A stretch of DNA of 29,974 bases from Pseudomonadota bacterium (GTDB taxonomy: Bacteria; Pseudomonadota; Alphaproteobacteria; Rhizobiales; Methylopilaceae). Shown here piece by piece: positions 1 through 7,161 of this stretch (its first letter is position 1; the number at the start of each line of letters is the position of its first letter). Made by a program: the position numbers and the translations under genes. The notes under the pieces were generated by a model, which was not told the origin of the DNA, ran no database searches, and worked only from the letters and a program-made list of their open reading frames with translations. The stretch spans positions 1 through 29,974 of the forward strand of contig JAEZCD010000232.1 of the NCBI GenBank assembly GCA_023430145.1, written 5' to 3'.

Positions 1-86
1 CCACGACCCCGCGCGACACCCTTGCGGGCGTAGTCGGCGCGGTCCTTCATGACCTGCTCGGGGGCGACGTAGAACGGCATCGACAT
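1..86 (-). CDS. prcA: 5' fragment of proteasome alpha subunit gene (foreign contig end)
   Basis: Read on the minus strand from the ATG at 86-84, the fragment gives MSMPFYVAPEQVMKDRADYA and then RKGVARGRG before running off the window. This matches the N-terminus of actinobacterial 20S proteasome alpha subunits (family pattern: PFYVSPEQ.M.DRA.YARKGIARGRS). A TGA on the same strand overlaps the ATG (TGATG), as expected if an upstream prcB ended there; in actinobacteria prcB directly precedes prcA. Proteasome genes are not expected in an alphaproteobacterium, and coding similarity on the other strand starts abruptly at about 99-102. I therefore read this as a short actinobacterial piece joined to the contig by assembly or library chimerism rather than as a neighbour gene. 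Only 28 residues are visible, but the motif is specific. Confidence 0.75.
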   Translation of the reverse strand, partial: MSMPFYVAPEQVMKDRADYARKGVARGR

Positions 87-98
87 CAGACACCACCT

Positions 99-551
99 CG
101 CGAGCGGGCCGAGGCGAGCCCGACGGCGGCGCTGCTCGGGCGGCTGTCCGGCGCCTTCGGGCTCACTCTGTCGACGCTGCTGGCGCGGGCCGAGAGCGAT
201 GGAGCGGGCGGGCGCCTCGCGCGTGCCGACGACCAGCCGCGCTGGACCGATCCCGGGACCGGCTATGTGCGCCGCGCGGTGTCGCCGCCGGGCGCCGACC
301 TCGAGCTGGTGCTGGTCGACCTGCCTCCAGGCGCAACGGTTGCCTACCCGGCCGCGGCCTACGCCTTCCTCCGCGCCCAGAACGTCTGGGCGCTGGAGGG
401 CGAGGTGACCATCCGCGAGGGCGAGGACGAGACGCGGCTCGCCGCCGGCGACTGTCTTTCCCTGAACCTCGCCGTGCCGCGCGACTGCGCCTTCACCAAT
501 CCCTCGAGGCGCGATCCGGCCCGCTACCTCGTCGCTCTCGTGCGCCGCTGA
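99..551 (+). CDS. XRE-family regulator with C-terminal cupin domain, 5'-truncated
   Basis: The recognisable protein starts inside a helix-turn-helix domain: residues after about base 102 read ERAEASPTAALLGRLSGAFG, the usual last helices of an XRE domain ('S.IERGEASPTA..L.RL..A.G'). A linker and a single cupin barrel follow, up to YLVALVRR and a TGA at 549-551. Proteins of this family bind DNA through the N-terminal domain and sense a small ligand in the cupin. The first ~30 codons of the HTH are missing because unrelated DNA replaces them before about base 100; the frame stays open upstream but has no homology. A GTG at 267 would give only the cupin and is probably not the real start. The PLP lyase gene follows after 29 bases on the same strand and may be its target. 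Confidence 0.7.
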   Translation, partial: RERAEASPTAALLGRLSGAFGLTLSTLLARAESDGAGGRLARADDQPRWTDPGTGYVRRAVSPPGADLELVLVDLPPGATVAYPAAAYAFLRAQNVWALEGEVTIREGEDETRLAAGDCLSLNLAVPRDCAFTNPSRRDPARYLVALVRR

Positions 552-580
552 GCCGTCCCACCCGTGCGGAGCAGACCACC

Positions 581-1747
581 ATGACCACCGACATCCTCTC
601 CCCAGCGAAATGGACCCGCCGCACGCTGGCGGCCCAGGCGCTCGGGCGCATCGACGAGCCGAGCCGCGCCGTGGTGCCGCCGATCCATGTCGCCACCACC
701 TTCATCCGCGACCCGGACAACCAGTACCGCAGCGGCAACATCTACGGGCGCCCGGACAATGTCACCGCGCGCGAGGCCGAAGCGCTGATCGGCACCCTCG
801 AGGGCGCGGCGGCGGCGATGGTGCTCGGCTCGGGCATGTCGGCGGCGACCGCCGTGCTCCTGGCGCTCTCGCCGGGCGACCATGTCGTGGCCCCGAAGGT
901 CATGTACTGGTCACTGCGCAACTGGCTCTTGACCGAGGCCACGCGCTTCGGGCTCGCGGTCGACCTCGTCGACACCACCGATCTCGATGCGGTGCGGGCC
1001 TCGATGCGGCCGGGCGTGACGAAGCTCGTGTGGGTCGAGACGCCGTCCAATCCGCTCTGGTCGATCACCGACATCGCCGCGGTGGCCGAGATCGCACACG
1101 CGGCCGGCGCGGCGCTCGCGGTCGATTCGACCTGCGCGACGCCGGTGCTGACGCGGCCGCTCGAGAACGGCGCCGACATCGTCATGCATGCAGCGACCAA
1201 ATATCTGAACGGCCATTCCGACGTCGTTGCCGGAGCGCTAGCGACTGCCCGAACCGATGCGCTCTGGGAGCGCATCGTGCGCAACCGCTCGATGCTGGGG
1301 CAGATTCTCGGGCCGCTCGAGGCCTTTCTCCTCATCCGCGGGATGCGCACGCTCGACCTGCGCGTGCAGGCGGCCTCCAACTCGGCGATGGAGCTGGCGG
1401 AGCGGCTCGCCGCCCACCCGGCGGTGGCGGAGGTGCTTTATCCGGGGCTTCCTGGCCATCCCGGGCACGAGGTGGCCCGCCGGCAGATGCGGGGCGGCTT
1501 CGGCGGCATGCTCAGCATCCGCGTCCGCGGCGGCCAGGCGGCGGCGGTCTCGACGGCGGCGCGCGTGGAGCTCTGGAAGCGGGCGACATCGCTAGGCGGG
1601 GTGGAGAGCCTGATCGAGCACCGCGCCTCGATCGAGGGCGCCGGCTCGCCCTGCCCGCCGGACCTGCTGCGTCTGTCGACCGGGATCGAGGATTTCGGCG
1701 ACCTCTACGCCGACCTCGACCGCGCGCTGCGGGGGGCGAACGGTTAG
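581..1747 (+). CDS. PLP-dependent Cys/Met-metabolism enzyme (cystathionine beta-lyase-like)
   Basis: A 388-residue, full-length member of the Cys/Met metabolism PLP family (fold type I), which carries out beta- or gamma-elimination or replacement on sulfur amino acids. Visible signatures are Y55 and R57 (YGR, phosphate contacts from the neighbouring subunit), the GSGMSA turn at 83-88, Y109, the ETPSNP stretch at 153-158, D182 (partner of the pyridine nitrogen) and the Schiff-base lysine K207 in HAATKYLNGHSDVVAG. The pattern is closest to cystathionine beta-lyases, but family members (gamma-synthase, methionine gamma-lyase, O-acetylhomoserine sulfhydrylase) cannot be separated by motif alone. 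Start is the ATG at 581, 29 bases after the XRE/cupin gene, so the two are probably co-transcribed. It converges on the LVIVD gene with a 100-base gap in which I see no clear terminator. Confidence 0.85.
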   Translation: MTTDILSPAKWTRRTLAAQALGRIDEPSRAVVPPIHVATTFIRDPDNQYRSGNIYGRPDNVTAREAEALIGTLEGAAAAMVLGSGMSAATAVLLALSPGDHVVAPKVMYWSLRNWLLTEATRFGLAVDLVDTTDLDAVRASMRPGVTKLVWVETPSNPLWSITDIAAVAEIAHAAGAALAVDSTCATPVLTRPLENGADIVMHAATKYLNGHSDVVAGALATARTDALWERIVRNRSMLGQILGPLEAFLLIRGMRTLDLRVQAASNSAMELAERLAAHPAVAEVLYPGLPGHPGHEVARRQMRGGFGGMLSIRVRGGQAAAVSTAARVELWKRATSLGGVESLIEHRASIEGAGSPCPPDLLRLSTGIEDFGDLYADLDRALRGANG

Positions 1748-1847
1748 CGGCGGCGATCGGCGCGACGGTGTCGTCTATGCGCGGACGTCTCCCCGCCGCT
1801 CGAAGGTCGCGCCGGGGTGCGGCTGTCGCCGTGCCCGGGGGCTGGTC

Positions 1848-3023
1848 TCAGCCGAGATACTCGACGATGTGCATGCCCGACCCGCCGCGGTCGATGATGT
1901 AGAGCAGCCCGCGATCGTCGCGACCGACATCGTTCGACTGGATCGCCGCCTGTCCCTCGACCGCGGCCGGCACGTAATAGCCGACCTCCCTCGGCTCGAT
2001 CGGGTCGCTGACGTCGACGGCGCGCAGGCCGGCGTTGAAGTAGGTGAGAAAGACGAGGTTGGCGTAGGGGCCGGTCGCCGGTATGTCCTCGACGATGTTG
2101 TGCGCGCCGAAGCGGCCGGGCCGCTCGTAATACTTCTTCCGCTCCGGAAAGAAGCTCGCGACCGGAAAGGGCTTCGTCTCCTCACGCATGTCCAGAACCC
2201 ACATGAACTGGCTGTCCCACCATTTGTGCCCCTGCTTTCCCTCGTCGGTGACGACGAGATAGGGCTTGTCGCCGATCGGGCAGGCGGTGTGCGAGCGGCC
2301 CGGGAAGGGTGGGCTCCAGTTGACGTGGCCGACGAGGCTCATGTTCGAGAAGTCGGTGCAGTCGATGATGGCGACGCCGCCGCCCCAGAAGGCGGCGAAC
2401 ATGCGGTTGCCGCGCACGATCGGCGGCCCGTGCAAGATCGTCGTCAGATCTGCGGGGCGGACGTCGGCCTTGACGCCGACGCCGTCGGTCTTCTGCCAGG
2501 GAAGGCCCCAGGTGCTGATCGGTCTCGGCTTCAGGGGATCGCTGATGTCGACCGTCCAGACGACACGGTTGTTCCACCCTTCGGCGTCGTTGGGGATGAA
2601 GGCCAGCGCGCGGTCGTTGTCGACGCCGAACCGGTGCGGCCCGCCGCCGGGCAGGTCGAAGAAGCCGACCTCCTTCGGCGCGCTCGGCGTCGAGATGTCG
2701 AAGATCATCATGCCCGGCCGTGCTTTGCCGACCGCGTCCGGCAGCAGCTCGGCGCTGACATAGAGCAGATCGTCGCCGACGATGCGCAGCTTGTGCGAAT
2801 GCACGCCCCAGGGGCTCTTCACCTCGGCCACCTTGCGCGGCCTCGTCGGGTCCGACACGTCGTGGACGGTGAAGCCTTCCGGCCCGTGATAGCTCGAGCT
2901 GCCGACTGCGGCGACGTAGGCGTGGCCCCTGTGAATCTCGACGAGGCTGCCGCCGCCATAGGCGGCCGAGGGATCGTGGCCCAGCAGCCGGAAGTTCTTG
3001 GCCTCGGCAGGATAGGCGGACAT
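1848..3023 (-). CDS. LVIVD-repeat protein (beta-propeller-like), unknown function
   Basis: A 391-residue protein with about six copies of a repeat of the form 'hhhhDhSDPxxPxxVG': VHDVSDPTRPRKVAEV (53-68), MIFDISTPSAPKEVGFF (106-122), VWTVDISDPLKPRPIS, VAIIDCTDFSNMSLVGHV, MWVLDMREETKPFPVASF and LRAVDVSDPIEPREVGYY. These are LVIVD repeats, which in known families build beta-propeller-like scaffolds; no catalytic role is established. There is no signal peptide, so a cytoplasmic location is suggested. The ATG at 3023 is chosen because GGAG lies 8 bases upstream and family-like sequence starts there; a longer upstream ATG at 3155 lies inside tctA::tctB coding DNA and adds non-homologous sequence. 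It is the last gene of the tctC-tctAB operon, 37 bases after the transporter, so a role in handling or metabolising the imported compound is a guess. Confidence 0.8.
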   Translation of the reverse strand: MSAYPAEAKNFRLLGHDPSAAYGGGSLVEIHRGHAYVAAVGSSSYHGPEGFTVHDVSDPTRPRKVAEVKSPWGVHSHKLRIVGDDLLYVSAELLPDAVGKARPGMMIFDISTPSAPKEVGFFDLPGGGPHRFGVDNDRALAFIPNDAEGWNNRVVWTVDISDPLKPRPISTWGLPWQKTDGVGVKADVRPADLTTILHGPPIVRGNRMFAAFWGGGVAIIDCTDFSNMSLVGHVNWSPPFPGRSHTACPIGDKPYLVVTDEGKQGHKWWDSQFMWVLDMREETKPFPVASFFPERKKYYERPGRFGAHNIVEDIPATGPYANLVFLTYFNAGLRAVDVSDPIEPREVGYYVPAAVEGQAAIQSNDVGRDDRGLLYIIDRGGSGMHIVEYLG

Positions 3024-3060
3024 CGCTGGTTCTCCGGTGTGATGCTTGGCGCCGACCGGG

Positions 3061-5052
3061 TCAGACGAGAATGCCGGGCGGCGTCGGGATGTCGAGGGCG
3101 AGGCGAAAGGCGACGTAGACGGCAGCCACCAGCACGATCGCGAATCCCCCCGCATGCGCCGCGCGCACGAGCGGTCCTTTCGCCGGTGCCGGTGCCAGCA
3201 GCCAATAGGTGAGCGCCGCGAAGACGAAGGCCGCCTCGTAGAAGCCGACCCTGCCGACGGTCAGCGCGAGCGTCACGAAGAGGACGACGACGGCGAGCAG
3301 CTGTGGCCATGGCAGGTCGGCGAACGGGCGCTCCTGCGCCTCCCCGCGCGAGCGGAAGGCGCGGACCACGAGCATCACGGCGATCACCGCGAGCGCGGCC
3401 GCGAGCAGGCCCGGGAACTCGCCGGCGCGGGCCGAGAGCCGGCGAACCTCCAGGAAGCCGACGACCGCAAAGCCCGCCGACACGCCGGCGAGGAGGAGGT
3501 CGCCGACGAACCGGGTCATGCCGCCCCCGGCGGCCATCGGGCCGACCCGAGCGGCCGGCGCGGCATGCGTCCCGCGGACCATCTGCAGGACGGCGCCGGC
3601 GCAGATCGCGAGCGCCATCAGCATCAGCGCGACGGTCAGCGGCCGCGACAGGAAGTAGCTCAACGTCGAGCCGGTGGTGACGCCGCCGACGAGGGACGAG
3701 AGCTGGAAGTTCTGCTCGGTCAGCTGCCCGAGGACGAGCCCGAGGGCGACGGTGACGAGGGGTACGCCGAGCTTGTCGAGCAGCCAGGCGAGGAGCCCGA
3801 CGACGACCAGCACGTAGACGTCGTACTGGCTGTTGGAGAGCCCGTAGACGCCGATCACCGACAGCACGAGGACGGCCGGGATCATCATCGCCCGCGGCGT
3901 CCTCACGATGAGGCTCGACCAGCGGATGGTCACGAGCCCGACGATCAGCATCGCCACGATCGTCGAGAGGAGCCCGATCATGAAGGTGTAGGCGAGCTCG
4001 CCGCGATCGGTGAAGAGCTTCGGCCCGGGTATGATGCCGTGCACGGCGAGTGCGCCGAACATGATCGCCGCCGATCCCGAGCCCGGAATGCCGAGCGCGA
4101 GCAGCGGCACGAGGGCCCCGCCGACGACCGAGTTGTTGGCGGTCTCGGGTGCGGCTATCCCCTCCCACGAGCCCTTGCCGAACTCTTCCGGATGCTTCGA
4201 GACGCGCTTGGCGACGCCGTAGGCGGCGAAAGCGGCGATCGAGGCACCGGCGCCCGGGATGACGCCGATGAGGGTGCCGAGCAGGCTCGTCCAGGCGAGC
4301 AGGAACTTCATCTTCATGAGCCGTGCGCAGACCTCGCGCAGCACGCCGCGCCGGACGATCAGCGGCGCCACCGAGGCGTCCGGCTGCTCGAGCATGCCGA
4401 GGATGCTGGCGACGGCGAACAGGCCGAGCAGCGCCGGCACGATCGGGATGCCGACGACGAGCTGATATGTCTCGTAGGTGAAGCGCATGTCGCCGGTGAC
4501 GACGTCCTGGCCGACGGTGGTGAGCGCGAGGCCGAGCGTCGCCCCGAACAGGCCTTTCAGCATGTTCTCGCCTGACAGGGTGGCGACGAGCCCGAGGCCG
4601 GCGATGGCGATCCAGAAGATCTCGGACGGGCCGAGCAGCAGCGAGGCCTGCGCCAGCGGCTTCGTCAGGAACAACAGGACGAGCGCGCCGAAGAGGCCGC
4701 CGACGGTGCCGCCGAGGAGCGAGATGTAGAGCGCCTCCTGCGCCTGGCCCTTCCGCGTCAGCGGCGTGCCGTCGATGGTGGTGCAGGCGGCGCCCGGCGT
4801 GCCCGGCGTGTTGATGAGGATGGCGGAGATCGAGCCGCCATATTCGGCCGCCATGTAGACGGCGGCGAGCATGATGAGACCCTGCGCCGGGTCCATCGAG
4901 AAGGTGAAGGGCATCATCAGCGCGACGCCGCTGACCGCCGAAAGGCCGGGCAGGGCGCCGATGACGAGGCCGACGACCGTGCCGGAGAGCACGACGAGCA
5001 GGTGCGTCAGCGTGAGGTTGTTCGTCACGCCGACGAGAATGTCGTGCCACAT
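3061..5052 (-). CDS. tctA: TctA-TctB fusion, TTT-family transporter membrane protein
   Basis: A 663-residue membrane protein joining the two membrane subunits of a tripartite tricarboxylate transporter. Residues 1 to about 500 are a complete TctA (large subunit, about 12 helices) with the family signatures GALPGLSAVSGVALMMPF near the N-terminus, YGGSISAILINTPGTPGA followed by TTIDG, and GVIPGAGASIAAF in the second half. After a short linker, residues 512-663 (from MTRFVGDLLLAG) are a TctB-like four-helix small subunit ending IPTPPGILV. In most TTT systems TctA (~500 aa) and TctB (~150 aa) are separate proteins. The start ATG at 5052 has a poor Shine-Dalgarno but exact TctA N-terminal homology (WHDILVGV...). 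It follows tctC by 86 bases and precedes the LVIVD gene. Substrate unknown. Confidence 0.9.
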   Translation of the reverse strand: MWHDILVGVTNNLTLTHLLVVLSGTVVGLVIGALPGLSAVSGVALMMPFTFSMDPAQGLIMLAAVYMAAEYGGSISAILINTPGTPGAACTTIDGTPLTRKGQAQEALYISLLGGTVGGLFGALVLLFLTKPLAQASLLLGPSEIFWIAIAGLGLVATLSGENMLKGLFGATLGLALTTVGQDVVTGDMRFTYETYQLVVGIPIVPALLGLFAVASILGMLEQPDASVAPLIVRRGVLREVCARLMKMKFLLAWTSLLGTLIGVIPGAGASIAAFAAYGVAKRVSKHPEEFGKGSWEGIAAPETANNSVVGGALVPLLALGIPGSGSAAIMFGALAVHGIIPGPKLFTDRGELAYTFMIGLLSTIVAMLIVGLVTIRWSSLIVRTPRAMMIPAVLVLSVIGVYGLSNSQYDVYVLVVVGLLAWLLDKLGVPLVTVALGLVLGQLTEQNFQLSSLVGGVTTGSTLSYFLSRPLTVALMLMALAICAGAVLQMVRGTHAAPAARVGPMAAGGGMTRFVGDLLLAGVSAGFAVVGFLEVRRLSARAGEFPGLLAAALAVIAVMLVVRAFRSRGEAQERPFADLPWPQLLAVVVLFVTLALTVGRVGFYEAAFVFAALTYWLLAPAPAKGPLVRAAHAGGFAIVLVAAVYVAFRLALDIPTPPGILV

Positions 5053-5138
5053 CGGCGAGGATCCGGAAGGCGAAGGGAGAAGGCTGCACCCGCTCGGCGC
5101 AGCCTCAGTGGAGGGCGGCCGTCAGTGAGGACGTGCGG

Positions 5139-6101
5139 TCACTCGGCGAGCTTGTACTTGTCGACCAGTGCCTTCATGTCGGTCGCGAGCTTGTCGGTCG
5201 CGGCCTGCATCTCGGTGGGGCTCTTGTAGGCGACCGGCTGCCCGGTCTTCAGCATCTCCGCCTTGAAGTCCGGATTGTCGGTGACCTTCTTGCAGATGTC
5301 GGCCCAGTAGGAGACGATTTCGGCCGGCATGCCCTTTGGTCCGACGATGCCGCGATAGCGCTCCGAGACGACGTCGAAGCCCTGCTCGCGGAAGGTGGGG
5401 ATGTCGGGCACCATCGAGTGCCGCTCCGGAGCCGCGATGCCGAGCGTGCGCATCGTCCCCTTCTGCGAGACGGCGTGCAGCGCGCTGCCGATCATCGCAT
5501 CCGCGACCCCGGCCAGCGTCGCCTGATTGCCCTGCGCGCCCGAATTGAACGGCAGCGGCGTCGTCTCCATGCCGGCTGCGCTCTCGATCATCAGGCCGGT
5601 CATGAAGTCGGCGCCGAGCGTCCCGGTATTGGCGATCTTGATCTTCTTGGGGTTGGCCTTGGCGTAGGCGACGAGATCCTTGAACGTCTTGTACGGACTG
5701 GCCTCGGGCACGAGCAGCACGTCCGGCACGACCGCGTAGACGCAGATGTTCTGGAACTGGTCGAGCGTGTAGCCGGTCTCCTTCGGCTTGGCGAGCGCCG
5801 GGATGATGTTCACCGGCGGCGCCGTGTAGGCGAGCGTGTAGCCGTCCGGCGCAGCCCGCACGAGCTCCGCCCAGGCGATGACGCCGCCGGCCCCCGGCTT
5901 GTTGGTGACCGGCAGGCGCTGACCGACCAGCTTCTCGGCGTACTTGTTGAAGAGCCGCTGCGAGATGTCGCCACCGCCGCCGGCGCCGAAGCCGACGATG
6001 AACTCCACCGGGCGCGCCGGGTAGTCGGCGGCCGACGCCGTCGGCGCACTTGCGAGCGCGGCGAGTGCCAAAACGGACGCGAGCTGGAATGACTTTCGCA
6101 T
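5139..6101 (-). CDS. tctC: TctC/Bug-type periplasmic solute-binding protein of TTT system 1
   Basis: A 320-residue receptor of the TctC (Bug) family that captures a carboxylate in the periplasm and delivers it to the TctA/B channel. The ATG at 6101 is preceded by GGGAGGAAGGC, an excellent ribosome site. The first ~25 residues (MRKSFQLASVLALAALASA...) form a Sec signal peptide with a likely cleavage after TASA, before ADYPARPVEFIVGF. Family motifs follow: GFGAGGGGDISQR, NKPGAGGVIAW, PDGYTL, and the late GPKGMPAEIV. First gene of the leftward operon tctC-tctAB-LVIVD and divergent from a GntR/FCD regulator 132 bases away, which probably controls it. Ligand not readable from sequence; relatives bind citrate, aromatic acids, amino acids or adipate. 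Confidence 0.9.
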   Translation of the reverse strand: MRKSFQLASVLALAALASAPTASAADYPARPVEFIVGFGAGGGGDISQRLFNKYAEKLVGQRLPVTNKPGAGGVIAWAELVRAAPDGYTLAYTAPPVNIIPALAKPKETGYTLDQFQNICVYAVVPDVLLVPEASPYKTFKDLVAYAKANPKKIKIANTGTLGADFMTGLMIESAAGMETTPLPFNSGAQGNQATLAGVADAMIGSALHAVSQKGTMRTLGIAAPERHSMVPDIPTFREQGFDVVSERYRGIVGPKGMPAEIVSYWADICKKVTDNPDFKAEMLKTGQPVAYKSPTEMQAATDKLATDMKALVDKYKLAE

Positions 6102-6233
6102 GCCTTCCTCCCTGGATGGTCGTCCGGTTCGTCCGAGCTGTCGCCGGCCGGCTCGTTTGATATGGAACGCTAAGCGATTGTATCTCATATATCAGATGGT
6201 GGCGACAGGCGGCAACCATCGTCGGAGGACAAC
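6102..6233. promoter_or_regulatory. Divergent tctC / gntR control region with palindromic candidate operators
   Basis: This 132-base spacer separates the leftward tctC operon from the rightward gntR and is locally AT-rich in an otherwise GC-rich contig. It holds an odd palindrome CGCT-A-AGCG (6168-6176), an inverted pair TGATAT (6158-6163) / ATATCA (6188-6193), and ATTGTATC at 6177-6184, the complement of GATACAAT found before another tctC (7042-7049). A weak rightward promoter can be drawn as TTGATA (from 6157) and TATCTC about 18 bases later. Overlapping palindromes between a FCD-GntR gene and its divergent target are the usual place for autoregulatory operators. Binding is inferred, not shown. 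Confidence 0.5.
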
Positions 6234-6890
6234 ATGGCCCTGGTCCGACCGCGATCACTGAAGGAACTGGCGGTCGAGGAGCTTCGCAGCCGCATCGTCG
6301 ACGGCCGGATCGGCCTCGGCGACGTGCTGTCCGAGAGCGTGCTCGCGGCCGACATGGGAATCAGCAAGACGCCGGTGCGCGAGGCGCTGCTGCAGCTGCA
6401 GACGGACGGCCTCGTTCAGGTGCAGCCGGCGCGCGGAACCATCGTCTTTCAGCTCACGGCGGAAGAGGTCACCGCGATCACCGAGCTCCGCACGCTCCTC
6501 GAGGTCGGAGCGATGCGGGCCGCAATCGAGCGCAGCTACGATCCCTTGCTCGGTCGGCTGCGAGCAATCCTGGAGACGATGAAAGAAGCCCGCTCGCGTG
6601 CCGATGTCGCCGCCTACCGGGAGGCCGACGCGGAGTTTCACGAGGCGATCGTGCATTCCTCCGGAAATCCCTTCATCGAGCGGGCCTACGCGCTGATCAG
6701 CTTTCGATTCAAGACGCTGCGCGCCTACCTCTCACGGGATGATCTCCTCAACGATCGGTCCTTCGGCGAGCATCGGAGGATCGTCGACCTGCTTGCGGAG
6801 CGCCGACCGGAGGACGTCGCCGCGGTTCTGTCCGCGCATGCGGACGGCACTCGGGACGCGTATATCGCGACCCTCGTCGGGCCTGGGTGA
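6234..6890 (+). CDS. GntR-family transcriptional regulator, FadR/FCD subfamily
   Basis: A 218-residue regulator. Residues ~8-72 form the winged helix-turn-helix (ELAVEELRSRIVDG...LSESVLAADMGISKTPVREALLQL, wing QPARGTIVF). Residues ~80-212 form the all-helical FCD ligand domain. The metal/ligand residues of FCD domains are present: D132, H136 (DAEFHEAI), H180 (GEHRRI) and H202 (SAHADGTR); FCD proteins commonly bind organic acids through this site. ATG at 6234 with GGAGG 6 bases before it. Divergent from TTT operon 1 (tctC at 6101) and upstream of TTT operon 2 (tctC at 7162), so it may repress either or both; the shared GATACAAT word in both promoters favours both. Specific effector unknown. 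Confidence 0.9.
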   Translation: MALVRPRSLKELAVEELRSRIVDGRIGLGDVLSESVLAADMGISKTPVREALLQLQTDGLVQVQPARGTIVFQLTAEEVTAITELRTLLEVGAMRAAIERSYDPLLGRLRAILETMKEARSRADVAAYREADAEFHEAIVHSSGNPFIERAYALISFRFKTLRAYLSRDDLLNDRSFGEHRRIVDLLAERRPEDVAAVLSAHADGTRDAYIATLVGPG

Positions 6891-7001
6891 GGGCGGCGTC
6901 GGCTAAGCATGCGCGCGTCGGATGGCGGCGCGCTGATCGGGAAGCTCCTCCGAGGCGCCGGACGGTTGGTGGCCACGCCGCGGGAAGCGCGGCGGGGCTT
7001 G

Positions 7002-7056
7002 TTGACATTCATCCCATATTAGATAGCTTGATGTGAGAGTTGATACAATTTGGGAT
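7002..7056 (+). promoter_or_regulatory. Putative promoter and operator of tctCBA-CoA-transferase operon
   Basis: TTGACA at 7002-7007 is a consensus -35; the best -10 at 16 bases is TAGCTT (7024-7029), which is weak and would suit an activated or tightly controlled promoter. Just downstream lies an inverted repeat ATCCCATATT (7011-7020) / AATTTGGGAT (7047-7056), 9 of 10 matching, and GATACAAT (7042-7049), also present inverted in front of the other tctC at 6177. The remaining leader to the ATG at 7162 is about 100 bases and A/G-rich. The whole 271-base spacer after gntR holds no gene. Confidence 0.45.
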
Positions 7057-7161
7057 GCCCGATCCTTACCGACTGGGCATCGCCCGGCGATCTCCAGGCA
7101 CTCGGCAAAAAGTCGAAGGGGAAAAGCCCTTTCTCCGGAAGAAAAGAAAAGGGAGGACACG

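Noticed and set aside
267..551. Stand-alone cupin protein starting at the GTG at 267
   Set aside because: Homology extends upstream in frame into an XRE helix-turn-helix, so this is the C-terminal part of a truncated regulator.
3046..4575. Plus-strand frame opposite tctA::tctB rich in Arg, Glu, His and Asp
   Set aside because: Low-complexity charged composition typical of the antisense of GC-rich membrane-protein genes; no ribosome site or domain.
5133..6092. Plus-strand open frame antisense to tctC
   Set aside because: Covers the same DNA as a clear TctC gene on the other strand; Arg/Leu/Gly-rich with no recognisable motif.
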